Shown here: positions 1 to 9,507 of the stretch, in pieces
Layout of the letters: each line of letters starts with the position of its first letter
How positions within the stretch are numbered: position 1 is the first letter of the stretch
Source of the DNA: Brachypodius melanocephalos
Lineage: Eukaryota > Chordata > Aves > Passeriformes > Pycnonotidae
Length of the DNA: 64,000 nt
Direction of reading: 5' to 3'
Assembly: GCA_013398615.1 (NCBI GenBank)
Contig: VZSR01003806.1
Coordinates: forward strand, 3,637,819 to 3,701,818
Notes under the pieces: model-generated
Databases searched by the model: none
What the model was told of the DNA's origin: nothing
What the model saw: the letters and a program-made list of their open reading frames with translations, nothing else
Made by a program: the position numbers and the translations under genes

Positions 1-3000
1 TTAATTATGTAGATTACTAAAATGATCTCAAGTTTCATTTCCAGGTTGGGTAAAAGGCAACAAATGCATCATATCTAAATCTGGAGTTCCAAAAAGTAAC
101 CCCTGGTCACGCTTGTTTGTCAACTAAAAAGAGGAGATTTCCTCGACCCTTAGTGTTTGTCTGTCAGCACCCCAGGAAAGCTGAGATCCTTGTGCCTGAC
201 CAGTCTGTCAGTGTCCAATAATGGGGACCCTTCACTGAGCAGTCCTGCTGGATGGGAGGGCAGGACTGGCTTGTTCAAGGAAATGCACCAGCAGCAAAAG
301 GGAGACCCCTCAGCAGGTGTTCCTCTTTACTCCAGTATGTTCCCTGCTGCTGGGGACTGCCAGCCCGTGTGAAGGTCTCATACCAACAGTTTATGGAATA
401 TTGCTCTTAATTAATATAAAATTGTGACAGCTTAAAGTTCAAGAATTGCTGGTGGTAGTATCTGACTGCAAAAATGTATTCAAAGCAATACGTGGACAAG
501 CTCTAATCCCCAATAATATGTGATTCTTACACAATAGATGTCCCTACAGGGCAGAAGACAGGTTCAGCACATCAACTGAACCCAGCAGTTAAAATGGTGT
601 CTTCCCTAACATTCCCTCATTCTCAACTTGAGAGAAGTTTACACTATTTTCAAGAAAATTTATGTAAGAGGCAAGATCCTAGCAAACACTTTTGACTGTC
701 TTTGAGTATGAATGCATAACACACTGAATGTGGGGAGAAAATACTGTAAATATCTGGTCTTCCATGTCAGATTTCAGGATGGGTTTTGTTAGATAGTTTT
801 TAAACAGTAGTCAGGCAGGAATGTCACTATGTCTCCATCCTGTGTGATATGAATGCAAAGTGACAGTTGTGGGCATAATTTAAGGTTTAAATGACAACTG
901 TCAGGTGTTGACTAGTCCATAACTTTACCAAGATATATTTTCTTAATTGCATATTTTTAACATGACAGATTTTTAATCAGAATATAAATCCCATGCCCAT
1001 ACCAAGCATAGCCATGCTGTTGTGGTCTTATTGTAGTGCCATAAATACAGAAATTCCTACACATCTGTCTCCTAAGTTTTACTTACGGTTTGAAGTCACC
1101 CAACCTGATCTTTTATATGCATCATACATGAAGGAAGAACAAGCCTGTCAGTCATGCAGTATCTCATGCATGCTCAGAAACTCATCTGGGATTTCCTAGT
1201 GTATTCTTCATCTGTTCTCCAAAGAACATTCATTTTCATTTACCAGCCTGTTTAAACATGAAGATGGCTGTGAAGATTAAACTTCTGGCTTAAAAGAATG
1301 ATTCAGTAACATAATTATATGAAGCTGTATGCAATTCTGAAACAGCACCATGGTTCCAGCAAAGTGATAGAAGAATCAGGCTGATGTTGCACGTTGAATG
1401 AATTTCAGCTGTACTTGCTGTAATACTGAAAGACAACTCACGTGCTATTAATGAAAGACTCAGAGTAACATAGTTGGTATCTCATTTTAAAAATATCTGT
1501 GTCTCTTAAAATGAAAACTGCTCTTTGTTTTTAATTTAGTCTGTGTGAGTCTGCCTTGTCAGTCTCTCTAACAAAACACCTACCAAAAAACATTCAACAA
1601 AGAGAAAAATTCCGTGTTTCAGTCAAAAGAAAGATGATCAAGTTTCAAGATAACATGATTTTAACTCAGATAAAGTCTTAATCTAAGTAGAATATGTTTT
1701 TTTCTCTGTGTGCCATTGGTCCATATTTGTCCATATATAAAAAAATATTTCCATTAACAATATCAAACATGAACCTATAATTTAAAAGCCTGCATTTGTA
1801 TGGGTATCCAAGTCAGAGTTTAGTAGTGCTGAGCCAATAAGAATCATACTGCTTGAAACATTTTATTTGGAGATTCAGTGTTCTCAACAGATCACATTAT
1901 TTTGTTCCACTCCCTTAACTATATATAAATAAGAAGAAAGACAAAGACAGGAAATGGATGTTGTGAATTTCAGCATGGTTCTTTCAGCAAGGTGCTATAC
2001 TTGGTACATATATATTTGAACACTAACATCATTAAATAAATTGTGGACTCTTAGAATTTCTTTATGGAAAAGCATTGTGCTTGATTTGACTAGATCTCAA
2101 ATAGCACTGTATTTAATTTAATCAATGACTTTCCAACAGTAAAGAAATAATCCTAAGCCCTGTATCTCTTGAAAACAAAATTTGTTGACTTCACATCTGT
2201 TTGTCAGATTTTGAGAAAAGGATCAAGAGTTCATATTTTTACCAACTTGGCATGTCTAGGTGCATATTTCAACAGAAAACTTTGGGGGGACTTTAATTTG
2301 TATAATTCGCTCTTTTAATTTAGAAAAACAATACAAAGCAAAATAGTTTATCCGTGGGTTGCATGAGATAAGGCAAACTTTCAAAAATCAGGGCCAATTT
2401 ACGGCAATTTGGAGAATAAAGTAGTGGGAGTTACTATGTAACAGATCCAATTGAGTGAGAGAGAGCAAAAGTTACTTACAGTTTTTGTTTCAGAGTTCTG
2501 AAAATTAATCCTCATCCTCATTTAGGAGACATTCATGTAATAGCATAAAGCCTCTTAGTCCTTAGGGAAGTGCCATGGACAGCACTTCCCATTACATCAG
2601 AGATTGAGCTGTCTGTACACTGAAATCAATACAGCCAAGAAGTTGATTTGGTATATCCCCTTTCTCATCTGTGATTCATCATTACAAGTCATTTTGCTTT
2701 CAAAGACTCTTTTTTTTTCCCTCTAGTCTGATGTTCTGAGCAACCAAAAATACATGTTAGGAAAACAGCACATTATCAGATTATTTTTCCATTGAGAAGC
2801 CAGCACATTTTTACCTCTTTCCTTTTGAAAATGGTCTACAGAAACTTGAGAAAATAAATTAAAACAATCAGGAATATGTCCCCAATTTTTTTTAATCACT
2901 GCTAACAATGTTAGCAGTTTACTCACAGTGTAGCAGGGAAACTTGCAGAAATAATGGCCAAAGGATGAATATGAGAGTAAGACAAAGGAAAAGGCTTGCT

Positions 3001-3250
3001 ATAAAACCAGTGAGACTGATCTTATCTAATTCCATCCATGTAAGAATTAGGCTTCTGAGCTAATCTATTGGTCTAGGATCTCTCTGCAATCAGAAAGGAC
3101 AAATAATCACCTTGTGGTGGTGGTTCAACTGTTGATATTTAGTGATAGTGTTCGAAATTCAACTCCAGATTATACCACCAGGTACCTATTTTATGGTGAG
3201 CTGAGTGACTTCTAATTTTGATTGATTCTGTTGACTAATTGTCCATTAAA
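1..3250. other. AT-rich non-coding stretch, no gene seen
   Basis: I see no open frame longer than about 70 codons, no splice-flanked coding segment and no repeat that I can name. The composition is AT-rich with scattered short A and T runs, as expected of intergenic or intronic avian DNA. Diverged old repeats could be present below what can be recognised by eye. Confidence 0.6.
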
Positions 3251-3272
3251 TATAAGGATTTAAATCCTTATA
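3251..3272. repeat. 22-bp perfect palindrome
   Basis: The 22 bases read identically on both strands, centred on the step between 3261 and 3262 (core GGATTTAAATCC). The palindrome sits 13 bases before an assembly gap. It may be chance in AT-rich DNA or the edge of a hairpin-forming sequence that contributed to the gap. Confidence 0.8.
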
Positions 3273-3285
3273 CAAAATCTAATAA

Positions 3286-3385
3286 NNNNNNNNNNNNNNN
3301 NNNNNNNNNNNNNNNNNNNNNNNNNNNNNNNNNNNNNNNNNNNNNNNNNNNNNNNNNNNNNNNNNNNNNNNNNNNNNNNNNNNNN
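3286..3385. other. Assembly gap of 100 N
   Basis: This is exactly 100 unknown bases, the conventional size for a gap of unknown length. It cuts off the 3' part (in element sense) of the CR1 copy that follows. Any open frame crossing it is an artefact. Confidence 0.99.
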
Positions 3386-3885
3386 CTCTGGATGGCATCC
3401 TGGCCTTCAGGAGTGTCACTGCACCACAGCTTGGTGTTATCTGCAAATTTGCTGAGGGTCCACCTGATCCTTTTGTCTATGTCATTAATGAAGATATTGA
3501 ATAATATTGGTTCCAGTATGAACCCCTGAGGGACACCACTTTTCACTGCTGTGTACTTGGATTCTGAGCTTTTGACCACTACCCTCTGGATGCGAATGTC
3601 CAATCACTTTCTTACTCATCTAACAGTCCATCCAATAAATCCATCTCTCTCTAATTTAGAGAGAAGGATGTTTTGTGGACTATGTCAAAGTCTTTACACA
3701 AGTTCAGATAAATGATATCTGTAGCTCTTGCTTTGTTCAGTTATGTAGTCACTCTATTGAAGGAAGGCTTCTAGGCTGGCCAGGCAGGACTCGCCCTTGG
3801 TGATGCCATGCTGGCTATCTGAAATCATGTCCTGTCCTCCATGTGCCTCAGCATAGCTTCAAGCAATAATCTTGAGTTAGAGCTG
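3386..3885 (-). mobile_element. CR1 LINE fragment, reverse transcriptase region
   Basis: The minus strand translates to a CR1-type reverse transcriptase remnant. It has the GVPQG block, then an LFNIFIND stretch, then FADNTK where CR1 normally has FADDTK. The second catalytic aspartate of the F/YADD motif is therefore changed to asparagine. The open segment runs from about 3603 down to the gap. Upstream in element sense (3604-3885) the CR1 similarity continues but is interrupted by stops. Part of it also matches the fragment at 8.3 kb (shared text around 'ccatctctc' and 'caaag'). It is a dead 5'-truncated copy whose 3' end is lost in the gap. The outer boundary near 3885 is approximate. Confidence 0.85.
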
Positions 3886-4704
3886 ATTTTTATTCATCAG
3901 GTCCCTGATTTAAGTGCCTAAACCAGAACTGGCCTTCCCTGCATGGGAAGAGACCAAAACCTGTCCATTTAATCTCATTATTGTTGCCAGAAGGAAATGC
4001 AAAACTCTTCTACTTTGAATTATGAAATTACTATTTTTTCAGCAGAAAGGAAGGAGGAAAAGGAAAAAATGAATCATTATTCCAGTGAACAGATGATTTA
4101 TTTGAACTATGCAAGAATTTTTTTTTTTCTTGCTTCACTTTTTTGGTGATTTAATTCAAGAAAGGTGGATTAAAAGAAAGGTTGGTTTCTCAAGAAATCA
4201 GCTAGATAAGGCACAGCTTTTGAGGTTCTAATGCTTGATTCTATATACCTCAAGTTTAACTAATATGTAGGGCATAGTCTTAGTGACCAGTAGATCCGCA
4301 GAGCACAGCACTGTGTAGTATCACCACTCAGATAGAGGACAACTGTGTTTGTGGAGCACTAACCTTGAGGAAACCTGCCCTTGCTTTTATCTCCCATTAG
4401 GTTGCTTTAATTTGCATGCCTATGCACATCTATGCTCAGTGGCTGGTTTGGCACAAAAATCTGCTTCTGAATACATCCAGTATGTTCATGACCTTCTTGA
4501 TTCTGGTCAAATTACCCTCCCAAAACCTCAGGAGACTCACGTTTGAGTGCTCAGAGTGCTGCAGATGGATGTGGGCCTCCACGTCTGTGTTATCTCTGTT
4601 GGTTCCATGAAGATAGCTCAGATAATCTTCAGCATCCCTGCATAGGCACCTGAATCATTCCTGAAATACCTAAAAGCTGATCTTCTAAATCTAGGATAAT
4701 AATC

Positions 4705-4800
4705 CTTTCTATAGTCAGTGAAGAGAAGAATGTACTTAGAGAGGGTGACTCAGGTAACTAACTCATCTTAGACACCTATTTTATGATGCTTTGAGTCATT
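4705..4800. repeat. Possible ancient amniote repeat fragment
   Basis: The segment contains 'tagtcagtgaagag', 'gtgactcaggtaactaactc' and 'ttagacacctattt'. From memory this order resembles a dispersed repeat common in turtles and crocodilians that carries 'ttaggcacctaaat' motifs. A similar 'tagacacctattt' occurs near 10.06 kb and 'ttaggtgcctaaatccc' near 63.21 kb. The match is partial and the family cannot be named by eye. Confidence 0.3.
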
Positions 4801-5101
4801 TGGTGAAGATACTTCTTATACACCATTATATATAGAGGGAGTAAGTGAGTTTTACTTAAACATCTAACTTTTTAGACACAGATTTCAGATGAAATGATTT
4901 TTTGTACTCAAAACTAACACTAGCTTAGCATCATCATGTAAATATATGTTGACTTTTATTTTTGGCCTTAAACACACCAAAGATGAGCCTAATTTTGCAA
5001 CTGATTTTAAGAGCTGTTGAATCAATCTGAATAGACTGAAACTTTGGGGGTTGGCAGGAATTCTGAGATAGGAAAAAATGTTTTGTAGAAATCCCTCCTC
5101 C

Positions 5102-5196
5102 TCATAAAAAACCAAAACCAAAAACCAAAACAAACCAAAACAAACCCAGAGCCAAAAAACTGAAACAAAAACCCAAAACAAACAAAAGCAAGCACT
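5102..5196. repeat. A-rich (AAAAC/CAAAA)n low-complexity tract
   Basis: The tract is made almost entirely of A and C in irregular units such as AAAAC, AACC and AAACC. It is the strand complement in style of the G/T tract at 52571-52688. No retroposon body is visible next to it. Confidence 0.85.
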
Positions 5197-5400
5197 GAAA
5201 GTAAAAGGTATTTGTACAGAAGTTGAGTTTAGAGTAATAAATTTCATAATTCTAGAATAGAAAGTAAAATATTTGTTTCTTCTAAAATCTTACTATTTGA
5301 TACTGTGCTATCAACTGTTGGAACCCAGGGCATTCCTTTGACTGCCCTGGGAGCTCAGGGACCCTGTCTTAACTGTCTGGGAACTGAGCAAGGAAGCTTG

Positions 5401-5485
5401 ACCCCAGTACAGGGGGCTTACAGCCCTGTACAGGGGGGTTACAGACCTGTACAGGGGGGGTCTGGATTCGTTACGGGGGGTCAGA
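5401..5485. repeat. G-rich tandem repeat, about 22-bp unit, inside the LTR
   Basis: About three imperfect copies of a unit containing 'cctgtacagggggg' follow each other (after positions 5407, 5429 and 5451). A fourth G run appears in 'ttacggggggtcag'. Each unit holds the small palindrome TGTACA. The four G runs of five to seven bases could pair as a long-loop quadruplex on the plus strand. Confidence 0.75.
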
Positions 5486-5593
5486 AACCATGACACCGAG
5501 CCCAGGAAGGCACCCTCTTTGATTTCAGCCCATGGGAAAGGTTGTCACCGCTGGGAGAGGAATTGCAAGTCTCAAGGATGTGAAAGGCAGTAA

Positions 5594-5728
5594 TATAGTT
5601 TATAGTATATAGTATATAGTATATAGTATATAGTATATACTATATACTATATACTATATACTATATACTATATACTATACTATATACTATTATATAGTTT
5701 ATACTACTACACTACTACTATACTACTA
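5594..5728. repeat. Long AT palindrome (TATAGTA)n/(TATACTA)n plus (ACT)n tail
   Basis: Left of the centre (between 5636 and 5637) the sequence repeats TATAGTA; right of it the exact complement, TATACTA, repeats. Comparing bases outward gives 36 matching pairs (5601-5636 against 5637-5672) with no loop. Beyond this the pattern continues imperfectly to about 5700 and ends in an (ACT)n stretch. Such a structure can extrude as a cruciform. It lies wholly inside the solo LTR, so it expanded after or with that insertion. Confidence 0.93.
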
Positions 5729-5914
5729 AGAATTCTGTAGTTTTAGCTTTTTACAATAGAAGTATATGGGGACAAGATGGAGACTTTGGGGCGGGGTTTT
5801 GACTCCTTCTTCTTTCTCGTCTCCATCTTTCTGCTGTGATGTTAGTACAATATAGTTTGTAGAGATTGGTTAGAAGTAGAAGCAACCTGTTAGTATAGAC
5901 AATAAGTACTGGCA

Positions 5915-5920
5915 TATAAA
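5915..5920 (+). promoter_or_regulatory. TATA-like box of the 5.3-kb LTR
   Basis: TATAAA occurs about 125 bp before the LTR's AATAAA. This order fits an LTR promoter, although a second TATA-like site closer to the poly(A) signal ('gagataag', about 6033) is possible. Whether it is active is unknown. Confidence 0.4.
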
Positions 5921-6045
5921 TGTAAACCAAGATATGTAATACGGGGTAGAAAAGGGCTCCGACTGCCCGCCCCAGGCAGTCGAGCCATGGCCGAGGTGCA
6001 GGGCAGACCATGCTGGGTACAGAGCGAACTGTGAGATAAGAAAAC

Positions 6046-6051
6046 AATAAA
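6046..6051 (+). terminator. Poly(A) signal AATAAA of the 5.3-kb LTR
   Basis: An intact AATAAA lies 123 bases before the right end of the LTR, the usual U3/R to R position of a retroviral polyadenylation signal. Confidence 0.55.
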
Positions 6052-6180
6052 CATTCTGATAGATCTTGGAGAAGCACAAGACTGAAGCCTCCGTCTCTTT
6101 CTTGCGTCTGGCTCAGAGGTCTTGAGAGAGCAAAAGAACTCTAACCACCTTAATCTCAGAAAAACAACCCGAGAATCAAC

Positions 6181-8260
6181 AAGAGACTGAAAATGTCATT
6201 GACAATGCGCATCTATACTCTAGAAACAGAAGTTTGCAAAGGAAAATCAGGTCATGATTCTGCAGGAGAATGTGTAAGAATGAGCTCAAACTAACTAATG
6301 TAAAGTCTACTCAGATATTTCTGTTTTATGCTGAGATGAGTTGCTCATAGAAGAGGCAAAAGAGAGATTTAACTTTTGTCTATGAGTAGCTACATACGGA
6401 ACAGAAAACTGCTAGTTGAAAGCTTTCCAATTTTAGTAAACAAGCTTATAATAAAATCTAAAGATAAAAGCCTGAGGTGAGTAAAATTTGGATTATGATA
6501 TGATGCATGAATGAATTAGGTACAAGAAAAAGTTTAGATAAAGAAAATATGAAAATTCAGATAAACCTGATGGCCACATATTTGCTAGATTTGAGAGATC
6601 ACCGTGGCTTTCTCAGTCTTGGACTATCAACATCCAGAAATTGCATGATGACTTAAATAGAACAGGACCATTGCTGATCCTGGTAGAAAACATGGCTTTT
6701 TCTCTGCAGGACTTGCTGGTGCTCAAAGATTTATCCCCAATGACAAGAGTTGGGAATCCAAAATAAAAATTATATACATTTAGTATTTCTTCAAACCTCT
6801 CTGGGAATTAAAATTGCCACAGTTGCTATTGTGGTAAATTAAAGTTGGTGGTGTCTTGTCTCCTCATTTTTCATGTAGATGAAAAGCAATTCTTGCTCAA
6901 AGCTGAAAAAGCCAGAATTTTAAGTGCATGTTAAACTCTAGTACATTGGGTATCTCCAGCAGCTCATTCTGATTTGATGTAGGATCATTATGCTCAGCTG
7001 ACTCCTTGATTGCTTGCTTGCTAGCAGGAAAAATCTTCTCTACTTTAGATTTACTCTGATTCTGTCACCTGCCTTTATTTTCATATCAAGTCTTGACATA
7101 AACTGGAACAAAATAAAACCTCTTCAGAGCCCAAGTATTAGAAATCCTTAGCTCTTTTTGTGGCCATGCGCTTCAGCCTTGTTGCAGCTGGAAGAGGCCA
7201 TGTGCCTTCTATGGCCTCATGAATTTGGCTTTGTTGGAGCAAGTGACACTGCTGATCAGACAGAAAAACTTCATTAATAAAAATGATTTGTGGGGAACAT
7301 TCTGAAATTCAGCTTAAAATTGGTTGCTATTTTGTTTGCTGCTCAACTGGAAGTTTTTAATGGCTGAGCAGGCAGGGTTTATGAGCATATTTTGAAAAAC
7401 TCCATGAAGATGTGCTACATAGTAGAGGTAATTCTTTATTTACCTCATGATGTCTACTAAATTCAGAGGGTGAATGCATACTAGATCTAACTGTTGGAAA
7501 AAAAGATTGGATATGTGTTTTTTAGGTAAAGGTATTTTTGGACATTACAGATAGAGGTTACACAGTCTGAGGATTTTACTTATACAGCCACAATACAGGA
7601 CAAATGAGAAAAGACCAGAAAATCTGTGAAGATTTTATTTACTCAGCAGATTTACTGAGAGAAAGCACTAAGCACTAATTTCTTAGCATATATGAATGGA
7701 CCTAGGTAAACTTCTCCTATATTTAAAATACTTTAATGGTAGTATAAGGACAACCATGTGTTTTTACCAACTTGAGTCTGAACACAGATTATTTTCCAAT
7801 TTTCTATCACTTAAAGTAGAAAAAAGATAAGATGAATCACAAATCATCCCTTTGAAATTAAGGGATGCGACTACATTTTGGAAGATATGCAAATCTAAAG
7901 TAATAACAACAACCAATAAAGTAATACAGTTGTCTTCATTAACATTAGGCAATAGCAGATTACTCATCTTTATGCAGGCTAGCAGATGAGGGGAGTGAAG
8001 CATGTGCTTTGTTAGCAAAGAATCAGTAAGGATCAGAAAACCAGTTCCATTCAAGATTAGCATAAGTTAGCTTGTTTATTAATCTTTTATGTTTATGCAG
8101 GTAAATGAAAGTGCACGGGTGCACATAGATTTGCAGTATTTGTAGCACAAATAGAATATTGTTACAATCTCATTCCCCAGGTATTTCTGAAAAAAGAATA
8201 GAAAACAAGTGATAATCGTCAAGTTTCTTACTGAAGAGATTTTATTGATCACTGTCTGTA
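6181..8260. other. Non-coding stretch, nothing identified
   Basis: AT-rich sequence with many stops in all frames. A minus-strand open frame of 99 codons at 7764-8063 shows no recognisable domain and no supporting signals. Confidence 0.55.
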
Positions 8261-8560
8261 TCATTAATAAAGATATTGAACAGTTCTGGTCCTGATGTGG
8301 AGATACACCACTTGCTACTCTTTTGTATTGGGGCACTGAATCACTGACTGCAGCTCTTTGTGTGCATCCATCCAGCTTGTCCCTTATCCATCAGATATAT
8401 CATCCTTCAGATCCATCTCTCCTCTTAGAATCAAGGATGTTGAGTGACACCATGCCAAAGCCCTTACAGAGGCATCAGCTGCTCTTCCTTAGCCACTCAT
8501 GCAGATGCTCCCATCATAGAGGCCAGATTAGTCAGTCCTGGGCACCCTATTTAGGTGACC
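8261..8560 (-). mobile_element. CR1 LINE fragment, diverged
   Basis: The opening 'tcattaataaagatattgaa' matches the CR1 copy at 3.48 kb (minus-strand sense). A second block around 8418-8470 ('ccatctctc', 'aaggatgtt', 'atgccaaag', 'cttaca') matches 3640-3700 of that copy in the same order. It is an internal reverse-transcriptase piece with no 3' tail and many lesions. It is older looking than the copy at 3.4 kb. The right boundary is approximate. Confidence 0.7.
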
Positions 8561-9230
8561 CCACTCTGAGCTGGAAGTAGGACTAGGCTATTTCCAGAGA
8601 TGCCATCCAAACATAACTTTTTTTTATTTTTCGACTATTCTCATAATTTTGGAGTGTCAAATTAAAGGGCAGTATTATTTCAGTAATGTCTTTTCTTTCA
8701 ATCCAGAGGTTAAATTGTAAACGTGCCCAAACAAACACGTCATCCACAAAGTTCTTTGAGAACTGTAAATATTTTTATTGATTATTATTTGTAGTAGGCT
8801 GCTGAATCTATTTGTGAAAAAATCCTTGTTTTAAATATTAATTATTTGATGCAGTCTGACCGAAGAACCAAAAATATGTCACCTGTTTCCATGTGGAGAA
8901 AACCAAGTTATTTGGTGATGCTCTTTATCAACAACAATGCTGTGAATTGGAAAAACCTAAATGTATTCTCACCGCTTGCCCAGTTGATTATCATCTTCCA
9001 GAAACTGTTATGGTTATTACAAAATGTATATTGTAAATCAGGATAGACCAGATTAGTGTGAAAAATCTAATCTAACAGTCATTAGTTTCATTAGATTTCC
9101 TCTAAGATGGTGAGTTTTCCTTCTTCCATATGTAGACAACCCTTTGGATGGAGTTTTGAGATTATAAGGAAGAACCTGGACAACTGAATTTAAGTTATCA
9201 ATTTTTTCAATCAGCTACTTTATTTCACTA
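8561..9230. other. Non-coding stretch, nothing identified
   Basis: AT-rich sequence between a CR1 fragment and a solo LTR. A plus-strand 66-codon frame at 8846-9046 has no recognisable features. Confidence 0.5.
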
Positions 9231-9411
9231 GTGGTCTGTAACCCTGGTCTGTAGCCTGAGACATGTTTTGGACTTTGAAATTGCTTTCCCAGGGAATTTT
9301 CTGTGAATAGGACTAATGTTTACATCACCTTCTCTTGATGTCCCTCGTTTGACCAATGTGGTTGAAAGGGTTTGCCTTTGTTTCACCAATCAGTTGGTCT
9401 GTGTAAAATAG

Positions 9412-9418
9412 TATAAAA
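9412..9418 (+). promoter_or_regulatory. TATA box of the 9.2-kb LTR
   Basis: TATAAAA is followed by a GC-containing stretch with the palindrome GGGAGACGTCTCCC, which includes an ACGT core of the CREB/ATF type. This is the best-preserved core promoter in the window. Activity is unknown. Confidence 0.6.
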
Positions 9419-9435
9419 GGGAGACGTCTCCCTGA

Positions 9436-9441
9436 AATAAA
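9436..9441 (+). terminator. Poly(A) signal AATAAA of the 9.2-kb LTR
   Basis: An intact AATAAA lies 24 bp after the TATA box and 60 bp before the end of the LTR. A T/G-containing stretch ('tcatgtcgtttgtattgtc') follows and could serve as the downstream element. Confidence 0.6.
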
Positions 9442-9507
9442 CTGAAGTCAGATGTTTCAGCCTTCTAGAGTTCATGTCGTTTGTATTGTCAAAGAACTAC
9501 AGTGGTC

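Larger units (their letters stand above)
3886..5315. other. Non-coding stretch with old repeat remnants
   Basis: No gene is seen. The stretch holds a possible ancient repeat at 4705-4800 and an A-rich low-complexity tract at 5102-5196, both listed separately. A minus-strand open frame of 120 codons at 4885-5247 is largely the translation of that A-rich tract and is not a credible protein. Confidence 0.55.
5316..6174 (+). mobile_element. Solo LTR of an endogenous retrovirus with 6-bp target duplication
   Basis: The element starts with TGTTGG and is flanked by the identical hexamer ATCAAC on both sides (5310-5315 and 6175-6180). The right end reads CCGAGA, which can be read as a decayed CCAACA-type end. 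Inside are a TATA-like box (5915-5920), a poly(A) signal AATAAA (6046-6051) and a U5-like tail rich in 'ctctttcttgcg'. A 6-bp duplication is the size made by integrases of alpha- and beta-retroviruses (class II ERVs). No internal retroviral sequence or primer-binding site follows, so this is a solo LTR left by recombination. Two unusual inserts lie in its U3 half: a G-rich tandem repeat and a long AT palindrome. The family name is not known to me. Confidence 0.8.
9237..9501 (+). mobile_element. Short solo LTR (265 bp) with perfect 6-bp target duplication
   Basis: The element begins TGTAACC and ends CTACA. It is flanked on both sides by the hexamer GTGGTC (9231-9236 and 9502-9507). It contains a CCAAT-type motif ('caccaatcag', about 9384), a TATA box at 9412-9418 and AATAAA at 9436-9441, then a U5-like end. 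The TATA-to-AATAAA spacing of about 24 bp implies a very short R region. That layout, together with the 6-bp duplication, resembles LTRs of the avian leukosis/sarcoma type (alpharetroviruses). This is an inference from layout only, not from sequence identity. No viral genes remain; it is a solo LTR. Its clean ends and intact signals suggest it is younger than the LTR-B copies. Confidence 0.85.
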
